Shown: piece after piece, positions 10,513 through 22,105 of the stretch
Numbering within the stretch: position 1 is the first letter of the stretch
Layout of the letters: each line of letters opens with the position of its first letter
NCBI GenBank assembly: GCA_038380435.1
Contig: JAWZYU010000028.1
Location: 21,250,201-21,314,200, forward strand
Length of the DNA stretch: 64,000 bases
Reading direction: 5' to 3'
Source of the DNA: Ryuthela nishihirai
Taxonomy: Eukaryota > Arthropoda > Arachnida > Araneae > Heptathelidae
Translations under genes and position numbers: made by a program
The notes under the pieces: model-generated
The model's database searches: none
What the model was told of the DNA's origin: nothing
The model's input: only the letters and a program-made list of their open reading frames with translations

Positions 10513-10978
10513 CCGCGTAAAAAGAAAACGTGTGGTGCCATGTGCAAAGCGCGGAAAAAAAAATGCGATTCTAAGAAGCACCCCGTTTTTAGAGACGTTT
10601 ATATGGGAAAAAAAGTGCGTCTTAGAATCGAAGAAATACGGTATATTGGTTCAGTATTTAATGAGTTATGGAAGTTTAAATATTTAACAACAGCAACGCA
10701 AGTCTTAAGGAACTTATACAAAACTGAAGAATAGTGAAAAAATTCTTTACACAAAGTTCTAAATTGCAAACCTATTACTAAGTTTTAATCAACTAAATAC
10801 TGAACGAATATTGTTAAAAGTTGAGATATTGATTTATTTGATTGAGATCTTTATCTGCAATCACATTTTTCCAAACAAAAAAACTTATTTTAGAAGTTAT
10901 AGAGCTTTGACGATAGCTTCCCATTGACTTAACATAGGGATTTTCCTTAATTTATGGAAACCAGTGTACTTTTCCAGG

Positions 10979-11387
10979 AAATGAAGTAGAGCAGTCATGT
11001 TTGCCACATCTCTATAATATACTCTCCCGATAACGATAATTCCCGCTCTCATTCTCAGCAAAGATGTTTCTCTTCTTCATTTATAGTGAGACAACATATC
11101 TCCACGCAACAAGCAGCTGAAGCATCACTCCAGTGGTCGCAGAGGTCACCTCATATTACGCAATTTCGCATTCAGTTTCCTTTTTATCCTTCGTGGCATC
11201 GCCCAATACTCCTGCGATGAATACCAATGCTCTTCAGATCCTGTTTCCTCTTATCGAGCACTTGCTCGCCGGCCGCCCTCCTTTCTCCAATTTATCAAGC
11301 TCACTTTCAGAAAAAAAGGTTTTTCTTAAGTTCGGGGTAGTCCTTCTCATACTCTTGCCCAAGGCAGCTCAACACCCTGTCCTTTGG
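10979..11387. other. Unique sequence without recognised gene
   Basis: An 85-codon frame (11133-11390) ends at the edge of the satellite and shows a hydrophobic, leucine-rich composition. No domain is recognised and it is probably spurious. Confidence 0.4.
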
Positions 11388-14300
11388 TGAGGAACATTCT
11401 CATCAAACATTGAAGCACATTTCTTGCAAATCGGGGGGAACATTCTCATCAAACACTGAAGCACATTTCTTGCAAATCTGGGAGGAACATTCTCATCAAA
11501 CATTGAAGCACATTTCTTGCAAATCGGGGAGGAACATTCTCATCAAATATTGAAGCACAGTTCTTGCAAATCGGGGAGGAACATTCTCATCAAACATTGA
11601 AGCACATTTCTTGCAAATCGGGGAGGAACATTCTCATCAAACATTGAAGCACAGTTCTTGCAAATCGGGGAGGAACATTCTCATCAAATATTGAAGCACA
11701 GTTCTTGCAAATCGGGGAGGAACATTCTCATCAAACATTGAAGCACATTTCTTGCAAATCGGGGAGGAACATTCTCATCAAACATTGAAGCACATTTCTG
11801 CAAATCGGGGAGGAACATTCTCATCAAACATTGAAGCACATTTCTTGCAAATCGGGGAGGAACATTCTCATCAAATATTGAAGCACAGTTCTTGCAAATC
11901 GGGGAGGAACATTCTCATCAAACATTGAAGCACATTTCTTGCAAATCGGGGAGGAACATTCTCATCAAACATTGAAGCACATTTCTGCAAATCGGGGAGG
12001 AACATTCTCATCAAACATTGAAGCACATTTCTTGCAAATCGGGGAGGAACATTCTCATCAAACATTGAAGCACATTTCTGCAAATCGGGGAGGAACATTC
12101 TCATCAAACATTGAAGCACATTTCTTGCAAATCGGGGAGGAACATTCTCATCAAATATTGAAGCACAGTTCTTGCAAATCGGGGAGGAACATTCTCATGA
12201 AACATTGAAGCACATTTCTTGCAAATCGGGGAGGAACATTCTCATCAAATATTGAAGCACAGTTCTTGCAAATCGGGGAGGAACATTCTCATCAAACATT
12301 GAAGCACATTTCTTGCAAATCGGGGAGGAACATTCTCATCAAACATTGAAGCACAGTTCTTGCAAATCGGGGAGGAACATTCTCATCAAATATTGAAGCA
12401 CAGTTCTTGCAAATCGGGGAGGAACATTCTCATCAAACATTGAAGCACATTTCTTGCAAATCGGGGAGGAACATTCTCATCAAACATTGAAGCACATTTC
12501 TGCAAATCGGGGAGGAACATTCTCATCAAATATTGAAGCACAGTTCTTGCAAATCGGGGAGGAACATTCTCATCAAACATTGAAGCACATTTCTTGCAAA
12601 TCGGGGAGGAACATTCTCATCAAATATTGAAGCACAGTTCTTGCAAATCGGGGAGGAACATTCTCATCAAACATTGAAGCACATTTCTTGCAAATCGGGG
12701 AGGAACATTCTCATCAAACATTGAAGCACATTTCTTGCAAATCGGGGAGGAACATTCTCATCAAACATTGAAGCACATTTCTTGCAAATCGGGGAGGAAC
12801 ATTCTCATCAAATATTGAAGCACAGTTCTTGCAAATCGGGGAGGAACATTCTCATCAAACATTGAAGCACATTTCTTGCAAATCGGGGAGGAACATTCTC
12901 ATCAAACATTGAAGCACATTTCTTGCAAATCGGGGAGGAACATTCTCATCAAACATTGAAGCACAGTTCTTGCAAATCGGGGAGGAACATTCTCATCAAA
13001 TATTGAAGCACAGTTCTTGCAAATCGGGGAGGAACATTCTCATCAAACATTGAAGCACATTTCTTGCAAATCGGGGAGGAACATTCTCATCAAACATTGA
13101 AGCACATTTCTGCAAATCGGGGAGGAACATTCTCATCAAACATTGAAGCACATTTCTTGCAAATCGGGGAGGAACATTCTCATCAAATATTGAAGCACAG
13201 TTCTTGCAAATCGGGGAGGAACATTCTCATCAAACATTGAAGCACATTTCTTGCAAATCGGGGAGGAACATTCTCATCAAACATTGAAGCACATTTCTGC
13301 AAATCGGGGAGGAACATTCTCATCAAACATTGAAGCACATTTCTTGCAAATCGGGGAGGAACATTCTCATCAAACATTGAAGCACATTTCTGCAAATCGG
13401 GGAGGAACATTCTCATCAAACATTGAAGCACATTTCTTGCAAATCGGGGAGGAACATTCTCATCAAATATTGAAGCACAGTTCTTGCAAATCGGGGAGGA
13501 ACATTCTCATGAAACATTGAAGCACATTTCTTGCAAATCGGGGAGGAACATTCTCATCAAATATTGAAGCACAGTTCTTGCAAATCGGGGAGGAACATTC
13601 TCATCAAACATTGAAGCACATTTCTTGCAAATCGGGGAGGAACATTCTCATCAAACATTGAAGCACAGTTCTTGCAAATCGGGGAGGAACATTCTCATCA
13701 AATATTGAAGCACAGTTCTTGCAAATCGGGGAGGAACATTCTCATCAAACATTGAAGCACATTTCTTGCAAATCGGGGAGGAACATTCTCATCAAACATT
13801 GAAGCACATTTCTGCAAATCGGGGAGGAACATTCTCATCAAATATTGAAGCACAGTTCTTGCAAATCGGGGAGGAACATTCTCATCAAACATTGAAGCAC
13901 ATTTCTTGCAAATCGGGGAGGAACATTCTCATCAAATATTGAAGCACAGTTCTTGCAAATCGGGGAGGAACATTCTCATCAAACATTGAAGCACATTTCT
14001 TGCAAATCGGGGAGGAACATTCTCATCAAACATTGAAGCACATTTCTTGCAAATCGGGGAGGAACATTCTCATCAAACATTGAAGCACATTTCTTGCAAA
14101 TCGGGGAGGAACATTCTCATCAAATATTGAAGCACAGTTCTTGCAAATCGGGGAGGAACATTCTCATCAAACATTGAAGCACATTTCTTGCAAATCGGGG
14201 AGGAACATTCTCATCAAACATTGAAGCACATTTCTGCAAATCGGGGAGGAACATTCTCATCAAACATTGAAGCACATTTCTTGCAAATCGGGGAGGAACA

Positions 14301-15835
14301 TTCTCATCAAACATTGAAGCACATTTCTGCAAATCGGGGAGGAACATTCTCATCAAACATTGAAGCACATTTCTTGCAAATCGGGGAGGAACATTCTCAT
14401 CAAATATTGAAGCACAGTTCTTGCAAATCGGGGAGGAACATTCTCATCAAACATTGAAGCACATTTCTTGCAAATCGGGGAGGAACATTCTCATCAAATA
14501 TTGAAGCACAGTTCTTGCAAATCGGGGAGGAACATTCTCATCAAACATTGAAGCACATTTCTTGCAAATCGGGGAGGAACATTCTCATCAAATATTGAAG
14601 CACAGTTCTTGCAAATCGGGGAGGAACATTCTCATCAAACATTGAAGCACATTTCTTGCAAATCGGGGAGGAACATTCTCATCAAACATTGAAGCACAGT
14701 TCTTGCAAATCGGGGAGGAACATTCTCATCAAATATTGAAGCACAGTTCTTGCAAATCGGGGAGGAACATTCTCATCAAACATTGAAGCACATTTCTTGC
14801 ACATCGGGGAGGAACATTCTCTCAAACATTGAAGCACAGTTCTTGCAAATCGGGGAGGAACATTCTCATCAAATATTGAAGCACATTTCTTGCAAATCGG
14901 GGAGGAACATTCTCATCAAATATTGAAGCACATTTCTTGCAAATCGGGGAGGAACATTCTCATCAAACATTGAAGCACATTTCTTGCAAATCGGGGAGGA
15001 ACATTCTCATCAAACATTGAAGCACATTTCTGCAAATCGGGGAGGAACATTCTCATCAAACATTGAAGCACATTTCTTGCAAATCGGGGAGGAACATTCT
15101 CATCAAATATTGAAGCACAGTTCTTGCAAATCGGGGAGGAACATTCTCATCAAACATTGAAGCACATTTCTTGCAAATCGGGGAGGAACATTCTCATCAA
15201 ACATTGAAGCACATTTCTGCAAATCGGGGAGGAACATTCTCATCAAACATTGAAGCACATTTCTTGCAAATCGGGGAGGAACATTCTCATCAAATATTGA
15301 AGCACAGTTCTTGCAAATCGGGGAGGAACATTCTCATCAAACATTGAAGCACATTTCTTGCAAATCGGGGAGGAACATTCTCATCAAACATTGAAGCACA
15401 TTTCTGCAAATCGGGGAGGAACATTCTCATCAAACATTGAAGCACATTTCTTGCAAATCGGGGAGGAACATTCTCATCAAACATTGAAGCACATTTCTGC
15501 AAATCGGGGAGGAACATTCTCATCAAACATTGAAGCACATTTCTTGCAAATCGGGGAGGAACATTCTCATCAAATATTGAAGCACAGTTCTTGCAAATCG
15601 GGGAGGAACATTCTCATGAAACATTGAAGCACATTTCTTGCAAATCGGGGAGGAACATTCTCATCAAACATTGAAGCACATTTCTGCAAATCGGGGAGGA
15701 ACATTCTCATCAAACATTGAAGCACATTTCTTGCAAATCGGGGAGGAACATTCTCATCAACCATGGAGCTTCACTTCTTTCAAACCGGTAATGAATATTC
15801 TCATCAACCATTCAGTCTCATTTCTTGCAAATCGA
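11388..15835. repeat. 47-bp satellite array with higher-order structure
   Basis: About 95 head-to-tail units of GGAACATTCTCATCAAACAT, followed by TGAAGCACATTTCTTGCAAA and TCGGGGA, total about 4.4 kb. Recurrent variants are AAATATTG, CACAGTTC, a one-base deletion giving TTTCTGCAA (46 bp) and CATGAAAC. The same variant order recurs at offsets of 1312, 937 and 1170 bp; for example, identical 82-codon minus-strand frames start at 11871, 13183, 14120 and 15290. The array therefore grew by duplicating blocks of about 28, 20 and 25 units. The last units (15760-15835) are degenerate. Long frames here are by-products of the repeat. Confidence 0.96.
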
Positions 15836-16044
15836 TAGACGAGAAAAATGCACAAGCATTTTTTTTAGAATTTAATGTTCAAAGTTCTACGTAATTTTCA
15901 GGCGAAAATTTCTCCATTCTTGTAGCATACGAACACAAAATTTGCACTGATCCTAAATGGTTATTTTTCGAAATTTCCCTTCGATTTTCCCTAAAATGCT
16001 CAGTTCTATCTCTATAGCATCTGTCTATGCAAAAGAATATATAC

Positions 16045-16215
16045 ACTACCTTCCAAAATGTATTAGAACATTTTCATGTTACGTGAATGGAAAGCAGCTT
16101 TCAAAGCTCCCTAACTTCAAAAATAAGCTAATTTTAAAATTTACGAAAAAGATGAATAAAAAATAAATTCAGAGATCTCTGAGATTTGTATAAATCTCGA
16201 TTTTCAATAATACTG
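16045..16215 (+). repeat. Dispersed copy related to the ends of the 8940-10976 element
   Basis: ACACTACCTTCC, CATGTTACGTGAATGGAAAG and CAAAGCTCCCTAACTTC align in order with the terminal 150 bp of the outer element at 8940. This is a solo, diverged end or a short non-autonomous relative. Confidence 0.55.
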
Positions 16216-17002
16216 ATTTAATATTTAAAAAGTTATTGAAACTGGAACATTTAATAGAAGATATTGCTTTTCATTATTAATTATTCGTTATTATTATCTT
16301 CGTTAATAAATATTATATTCCTTTTTGTCAAAATCAAGGCAAAATGAAAGAATCATTAGAGAAATTTATAAAATTACATTTCTCAGTGGAAGATTAATAT
16401 TTGTGTTTTAATTGATTTTTGAAGTAAATTCTTAAGACTCTATAGCAGCCTTGCTCTTAAACGTTTCAAGTTCCTGAACTCTCGATCCTTTGCAGTCGAA
16501 TTAGCCGAGTATTTATCGCAATTTTCATTGAAATTCTTACTTTCAAATATAATCTACTAATACAAGAAGTTCAAATGCGTTTCCTTTGTTGTATTGTCTT
16601 CTTGTATTTTTTTTAAGAATGTAACATTCAACTCCATCTATTTTGATTCAGAAGAGTCGAAATTTCGACTCTAAGTAGTAACTAGTAAAGACAATTAGGA
16701 TCAAATATTAAATAATATTTTTTTTAATTCAGATTTAGATGCATTCGAAATCTTCAGTTTATTTCCAGTGAGATGTTTCGGTAAAAAAGTTTATTTTCAG
16801 AGCTAAGGACCTTCCAACATAACATGGTAGCCTCTAATACATGTTCAAGGATAATGTTGTAATCACTCTTACACATGTACATGAATGTTAGAGGACAAGT
16901 TGTCTTCAGCTGGATGGAATAGGTGATCACGCGATAGTGTGATCAAACGTAATATAGTTAATACTATGGTGGAATATTTTGGGCTAAAAAATGTTTAGTT
17001 TC
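16216..17002. other. A+T-rich sequence without recognised feature
   Basis: No gene, tRNA-like box or shared repeat was seen. Confidence 0.45.
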
Positions 17003-17131
17003 GTGTTGTTTTCTGCTGAGGTCCTGCCATCCTGTCAGATCTTCTACTGTGGCATATAAACTGACAGGCTCCTGGCAGACCTCTGTGGCAAGCAGCTGCT
17101 TGAGGGGGTATTTTTATTTTTTTTTATATTT
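17003..17131 (+). mobile_element. SINE-2 fragment lacking the tRNA head
   Basis: Contains TTTTCTGCTGAGGTCCTGCC, CTGACAGGCTCCTGGCAGAC and GCAAGCAGCTGCTTGAGGGG, then a T-rich tail. The head is missing, consistent with 5' truncation. Confidence 0.85.
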
Positions 17132-18175
17132 TACTTAAACCTAGTATACAAAAAGTTTCCAAAAGGTCTAGTCAAACTTTGGGAACGTGTTCTACTGAGC
17201 ACAGTGATGAAAATAAGTTCCTATGAACATAAGGCCAGAAAGTTTTGGCCAAGTTATAATACATTTTGAGAGTGCAAGTAACGAAGCCTGTCAAAAGATG
17301 CTAGGTAAATTTGCATGTCTGACGGCATTGTAGAGGTGTGCAAATGTTGGACAAAACCCAACACGTTAAGGCTGATATTTACGCTACCCCGGTTCCTAAT
17401 ACCCAAGCTCTCCGTGAACTGATCGTGGAGGGGGTTGTCAAAGAATACAGAACACTCCGGACTTTTCGAACGTGTTCGGCAGTTGATGAGATAAAGCCGT
17501 GAGACATATATTGCTGCTCAGGGAAGCCATTTCGAACACTTGCTCTGATGTGCCTTTACGCAATTGTTTTCATTGATCACTAGTGTTCTGTAATAGCTGG
17601 AATAACGGCTAATTAACCACGGGGTTTCTTACTTGCACCCTCCACGTGTGCGATAACTCGGAAGGGAAGCATTTCTGGCCAAAAGTAAATCGAGACTTTT
17701 TTATCACTATGCATGAGGGGGGTATTTATTTATTTATGCACAGCAGAATACGTTCTCAAAGTTAATATATCTGATATTTTTCTTTATTTTTTTTTTACTT
17801 TTTTTTTGAAAAATTGTATTATTACTGTAGTATAAAATCATACAACTGTGCATATGCTTAAAATATTTTTATTTCAAATTTTAAGTTCTTATTTACTGCA
17901 ATGCCTTAACTGGCATAGTTGTTAGGCAGCTAGCGACTGTTCCAGCAGGGCAAACTTTGTGTGTTGTGTTAGCTCTAACTAAGGCAGTGGTCAGCAGTGA
18001 CTTCGGTCGTAGTAAGGCATGTCCTTATATGAGAAGGCCTGTAAAAGCTAGGAGTAGCTTCTAGGATTCTTCTCTGTCCTATATGTCGTAAAAAAAAAGT
18101 TCTTCAATTATTATTTTTCTATAAGCACAGATAAAAATGTAGTATTGGAACTGCAGTCCATTTTTCCTTACATGA
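17132..18175. other. 1 kb without recognised gene
   Basis: Nothing in the window matches it, and the frames are short. The segment 17330-17700 is less A+T-rich than its surroundings but shows no domain. Confidence 0.4.
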
Positions 18176-18769
18176 CAGGTAGGGTACACCGATGGACTTG
18201 GAAAGGCTGCCGTCCGTTGGATGGAACGTTAAAATGTGGCCTCGTATGCGGGAGAGCCATACCCTGTGCACGCTAAAGAACACGTTGGATGGCCTTGACG
18301 GGAGGCTACCATCTGTGTTCCAACAGCTGTTCCAGTGAGTCCCCTCCCCCACCCAGCTGGGTCAGCGTTGAGATTTATCTCCGCAAAATTCCCCGCCCTG
18401 TCCACGGTGAGTAGGGGACACCGATGGGCTTGGAAAGGCCGCCGTCCGTCGAATGGGACGTTAAGCCGTGGCCCCGTGTGCGGGAGAGCCATACCTTGTG
18501 CACGTTAAAGAACACGCTGGATGGCCTTGACGGGAGGCTATCATCTGTCTCCCAACAGCTGTTCCAGTGGGTCCCCTCCCCCAACCTTCTCTGAGCCTTC
18601 GGGGTCCATGCAACCTGGCCATTTAGCCCATGGTGTGCAAAAAAGTGCCGCTCAGAGGTAAAACAACCCAACCCAACCCCTCCCCCAACCTTCGGGGTCC
18701 TTGTGACCTGGCTATTTAGTCCATGGTGTGCAAAAAAGTGCCGCTCAGAGGTAAAATAAACAACAACCT
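18176..18769 (+). mobile_element. Mosaic of three partial SINE-1 copies
   Basis: Three forward SINE-1 pieces follow each other: a body fragment (18176-18351) cut off after CCCCTCCCCCAC, a copy beginning in the head at CAGCTGGGTCAGCG (18357) and running to the tail at about 18678, and a 3' fragment (18682-18769) from TCCCCCAACCTTCGG to the tail. The joins fall at C-rich tracts shared by the pieces, suggesting recombination between copies instead of three insertions. Confidence 0.88.
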
Positions 18770-19113
18770 TACATGACATAATTAATTTTCCATCGTCCAT
18801 TATAAAATGCGGAAAAACACCGATATTCGATATTCCTCTCTGTATTAATCCTGTTGCGAAGTTGTTTTGAATAATTATTACATCGGAGAAAATTATTTTA
18901 CAAGTCAACTTAAAAAAACTGAAAGAGTCAGAAGAGACAAAATTCATAAATATCCGAAGTGTGGAATTTCGAATCACTTTTGATATAAGCTATTTTGGTC
19001 CCAAAATGGTAACATGATAGAACTGCATTTTTCACAAAATTCTAGGAAATTTTCGAACAGTAATAGCGCACACCACTCAAATTTCCCAGGCCTGACGGAA
19101 TAGTAGATGTACA

Positions 19114-19219
19114 GTCGCTCAAAAGAGTATCCGAACACTATGGTTGATTACAGAATTCAGGAAAAACATCTGGCAACGATTTTTTTAGAAATCGGTGATC
19201 TTACCACCTTCGTGTCACA
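19114..19219 (+). repeat. FB-1 half element
   Basis: Starts with CAGTCGCTCAAAAGAGTATC after TA and runs only to the centre (TGTCACATGACAC), where transposase-like sequence begins. The second arm is missing. Confidence 0.8.
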
Positions 19220-20003
19220 TGACACAGAGCCTCCCCCAGCTTGAACAGAACCTTGCACACAGTCCGCATGGAAGGTTTCATGCAGCTTACGCTGTACAGC
19301 CGCTCAAAAAAGTATCCAAAAACTATGGTTGATTACAGAATTAAGAAAAAATATCTGGCAACGATTTTTTTTAGAAATTAGTGATTTGACAACCTTCGTG
19401 TCACGTGACACGAAGGTTGCCAGATCACTGATTTCTGAAAAAAAGGTTGCTAGATATTTTTTCTGAATTCTGTAATCAACCATAGTGTTCGGATACTTTT
19501 TTGAGCGACGGTACCCATTGCTTCGCATCATTCAAGTATAAGCAAAATATATCCGACCTTCCAAAAGTTGACAGTCCAGTCTTTGTGTCGCCGCCCCCAC
19601 TGTAGCCGTGCAGCCTTGTGCAGAGCTGTTAACATGGGTCTCTTCCGCGGTGCTCTGCTTCAGATATCCACGGCATGCAGTTCTCTTGGAGTGTTCGTTC
19701 AGAAACAGCTTGTTGTAGGCCTGCATTGACTGACTGGAACAATTCCTGCCTCATTGCAAAGTGGTTTGCCCTAATAGTGCGTGACACACTGTGGCGGTCC
19801 CTATTGATGAGCGCAGTATTTCTGCCGCAGTTCTGGCGACGATTACCGGTGGACTGCGATGTACACCACTGCTGGAAGGCCCTTTGGGTAGTACGTTTCG
19901 ACACACCTACAAAGGCAGAAACTTCTTGAACACTATGTCCTTTGGCTTGGCCAAACGCAATTACACCTATTTCCCACTCATTCACATCTTTGGCGCGACC
20001 CAT
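19220..20003 (-). pseudogene. Tc1-type transposase fragment, interrupted by a foldback
   Basis: The first 95 or so residues from the Met at 20003 (MGRAKDVNEWEIGVIAFGQA...) give an HTH typical of Tc1-like transposases: a SVQEVSAFVGVSKRTTQRAF helix pair, then a linker containing LINRDRHSVSRTIRANHF and a degenerate RTLQ region. After a frameshift near 19690 a reading with FCLYLND follows, matching the Tc1 block after the first catalytic Asp. Across the foldback at 19295-19510 it continues with HADCVQGSVQAGGGSV, the block normally followed by MVWG. Removing the foldback and one TA joins the blocks without an offset. It is broken by a frameshift and truncation at 19220. Normal family length is about 340 residues; roughly 200 are represented here. 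Confidence 0.72.
19295..19510. repeat. FB-1 simple foldback inside a Tc1-type transposase
   Basis: The left arm starts CAGCCGCTCAAAAAAGTATC and the right arm ends GATACTTTTTTGAGCGACGG. The arms meet at CGTGTCACGTGACACG. TA is present on both sides and the insert divides transposase coding sequence. Confidence 0.88.
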
Positions 20004-21219
20004 GTTTCACGGAGCAACTAACACGTGGCACACAACCACTTCTTGTCATTGTATGAACCCCATAGCTCATGGCACAACTATATGTAGGACGCGTTTATTA
20101 CTGGTGTGCCCTATTGCTGTCGAATGGACTTAACCCTCTTATGGCGGGAGAAGACTAATTTTTTGTCCAGTGAGCTTATTGGCAAAATAAACTTCGAAAT
20201 ATGTAAGATTTTACATATATACACTACACTGAGAAATTTCCATAAACAGTATGTCAAATGTGATTGAGAAGAATCAGTAACTTCAACAAGTTCAAAAGCA
20301 TGATATAGACCATGGGTGTCCAACCTTTTGACTTCCCTGGGCCACATTGAGTGAAGATGAATTGTTTTGGGCCGCACATAAAAATAGCAAGAAAAGTTTT
20401 TAATTGGGATATTTGCTTGTGTCACTAATACTTTTGTCATTGGTGCTTACATTGTGTTGCCATAAAATATATAATATAGTTAATATATGTGAATAATAAA
20501 GCTTCATTTATTTTATGTTTTTTATTATAAAATTAAGAAAAATGGCAACATAAAACTAGTGGGATATTTGACTCTGTTTTTGCGAAACTAAATGCATCAA
20601 TGTCTGGTTCGATGGAAGTGGTCGCAATTCTCAGTGAGTTCTCAAGCATGGAGGTAGGAAGAGGGGAAGGCGCCCTTACTATACCTTAACATAGGTCGCT
20701 AGTGAAGCCGCGCAGAACGGCGGTAGCCATGTTGTTGCTACTCAGAAAGCCGCACGCTGCACGTCAATTGCAATATATCCGAATGCTTTATATGAATACT
20801 GTTAATAAAATCGCAATTGTTTCATGTACAAAAAAGGAATTTTTTCGCCGAATATTGCTAAATCGATTTTTTTTTCTTGGAAGGTCAAGAGATGTTCAAT
20901 ACATATACGAAAAAATACTTTTTTCCGCTTTAGTTTTTCGTTTGTTTACGTTTTTAAACACAGTTGTTTAATACACTCAAAGTTAATAATAACAAATTGC
21001 ATATCAAACGAAAGCTACATCATCTTTTTCATAAAATAGGGACTGAATTCCTCTCCCTTGCATAATATTTCAAAGTTCTATTATTGTTTAAACAAGTTTC
21101 TAATGTTCAGAGTAAACTGTGATAACTCAAATCTCTTACAGAAGAAAAAATGTAAATATTAACAAAAACAATCTCTTTGGAATAAAAAACAGAAACTTTG
21201 TTGTGAAATATCCAGACTT

Positions 21220-21740
21220 TAATATAGGCTTAAATACTGAAAATTGTTTAAAATAGAAATTTTAATAGTTTTGAATATGATCTTTAATTTACCTACTCTC
21301 GTATTTTTCCATTAAATGCATATTTTAATAGTTATAGCATTTCACAGTTGCATTTTCCATCGACATGGATCATAATTTAGCATGAAATATTCCAGCGTCC
21401 ATAACTCTTTAAATACTTAACGAATATTGTTTAAAATCGAGATTTAAATATATTTGATTAAAAAAAAATAAATACCCCCTCAAGCAGCTGCTTGCCACAG
21501 AGGCCTGACAGGGACCTGTCAGTTTATATGCCACAGTAGAAGGTCTGTGAGGATGGCAGGACCTCAGCAGAAAACCGACATACATCCATGCCTTATCCGA
21601 GGCTCGAACCCAGGTCCCTTAGATCAGTAGTCAAGTGCGCTAACCACTCGGCCACGGTTATGATTTTTAATTTATCTTTAGTTAAATTTTTCCATTAAAC
21701 GCATATTTTAGAAAATATAGAGCTTCGAAATTAGATTCTC
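21220..21740. repeat. Degenerate tandem segments, interrupted by SINE-2
   Basis: Two diverged repeats share TTAAATACT, ATTGTTTAAAAT, TTTTTCCATTAAAYGCATAT and TATAGC/TATAGAGC (about 21220-21345 and 21405-21740, the latter split by a SINE-2). AACGAATATTGTTTAAAA also links them to 10800-10820 in the outer TA element. Confidence 0.45.
21465..21658 (-). mobile_element. SINE-2 copy with tRNA-like head
   Basis: Reverse copy. Reading the minus strand it has TGGCCGAGTGGTTAGCGC, GGTTCGAGCC, the CTGACAGGTCCCTGTCAGGC hairpin and the CAGCTGCTTGAGGGGG end, followed by (TATTT)-like A/T sequence. Confidence 0.9.
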
Positions 21741-22053
21741 ACTAATATAACAGGGAAATCTCTAGCGTTTCGGTAAGGTACATCAAAAAACATAGTAAAT
21801 GACGAATGATATGAGTATTACATTCTCCCCCGTTTGTTAATTTTTTTTCTCTTCTATGAATTTATAAGAACACTTTATTTCATCAGTTTACCTTAAAAAT
21901 GCTGGTGGAATTTCGAAACCCTTCCTACCGCCAGGCCTAACTACGCTACTGTCATAAATTATTTGAAATGACGAAAAAGTTTTCATTTTACAAAGCAAAA
22001 CTTTAACATTACTTCTTACCTATGAAATGTTACCCCTTTGATCTTTTTCGCAG

Positions 22054-22105
22054 GTACAGTCGCTTAAAAAAATATCCGAACACTATGGTCGATTACAGAA
22101 TTCAC
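22054..22105 (+). repeat. FB-1 terminal fragment
   Basis: CAGTCGCTTAAAAAAATATC and CACTATGGTCGATTACAGAA match the FB-1 end. The sequence changes abruptly to a LINE 3' fragment at about 22105. Confidence 0.8.

Larger units (their letters stand above)
9087..10641 (-). mobile_element. Inner pogo/Tigger-like element, internally deleted
   Basis: The terminal inverted repeats are CAGTATTTCTTCGATTCTAA, continuing GACGCAC, and its complement ending GAAGAAATACGG. TA flanks both sides (9085-9086 and 10642-10643). The interior keeps only the C-terminal end of a pogo-type transposase on the minus strand plus a 41-bp minisatellite derived from it. It is inserted inside the outer element 8940-10976. Confidence 0.8.
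8940..10976. mobile_element. Outer TA-flanked inverted-repeat element, host of an inner insertion
   Basis: The ends CACTAGTTTCC and GGAAACCAGTG are each flanked by TA. Inverted similarity extends about 150 bp inward (8940-9084 against 10820-10976), including CCCTATGTTAAGTCAATGGG and GTGATTGCAGRTAAAG. This is a long-TIR DNA element of Tc1/mariner type judged by the TA target. It is split by an inner pogo-like insertion (9087-10641). Related sequence occurs singly at 16045-16215 and more diverged around 21220-21740. Confidence 0.75.

Noticed and set aside
11871..12119. Identical 82- and 89-codon frames repeated four times
   Set aside because: They arise from the 47-bp satellite; three units of 47 bp happen to stay open. 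No start context or domain.
11388..15835. CRISPR-like regularly spaced repeats
   Set aside because: Units are contiguous tandem copies without unique spacers, in an animal-type genome.
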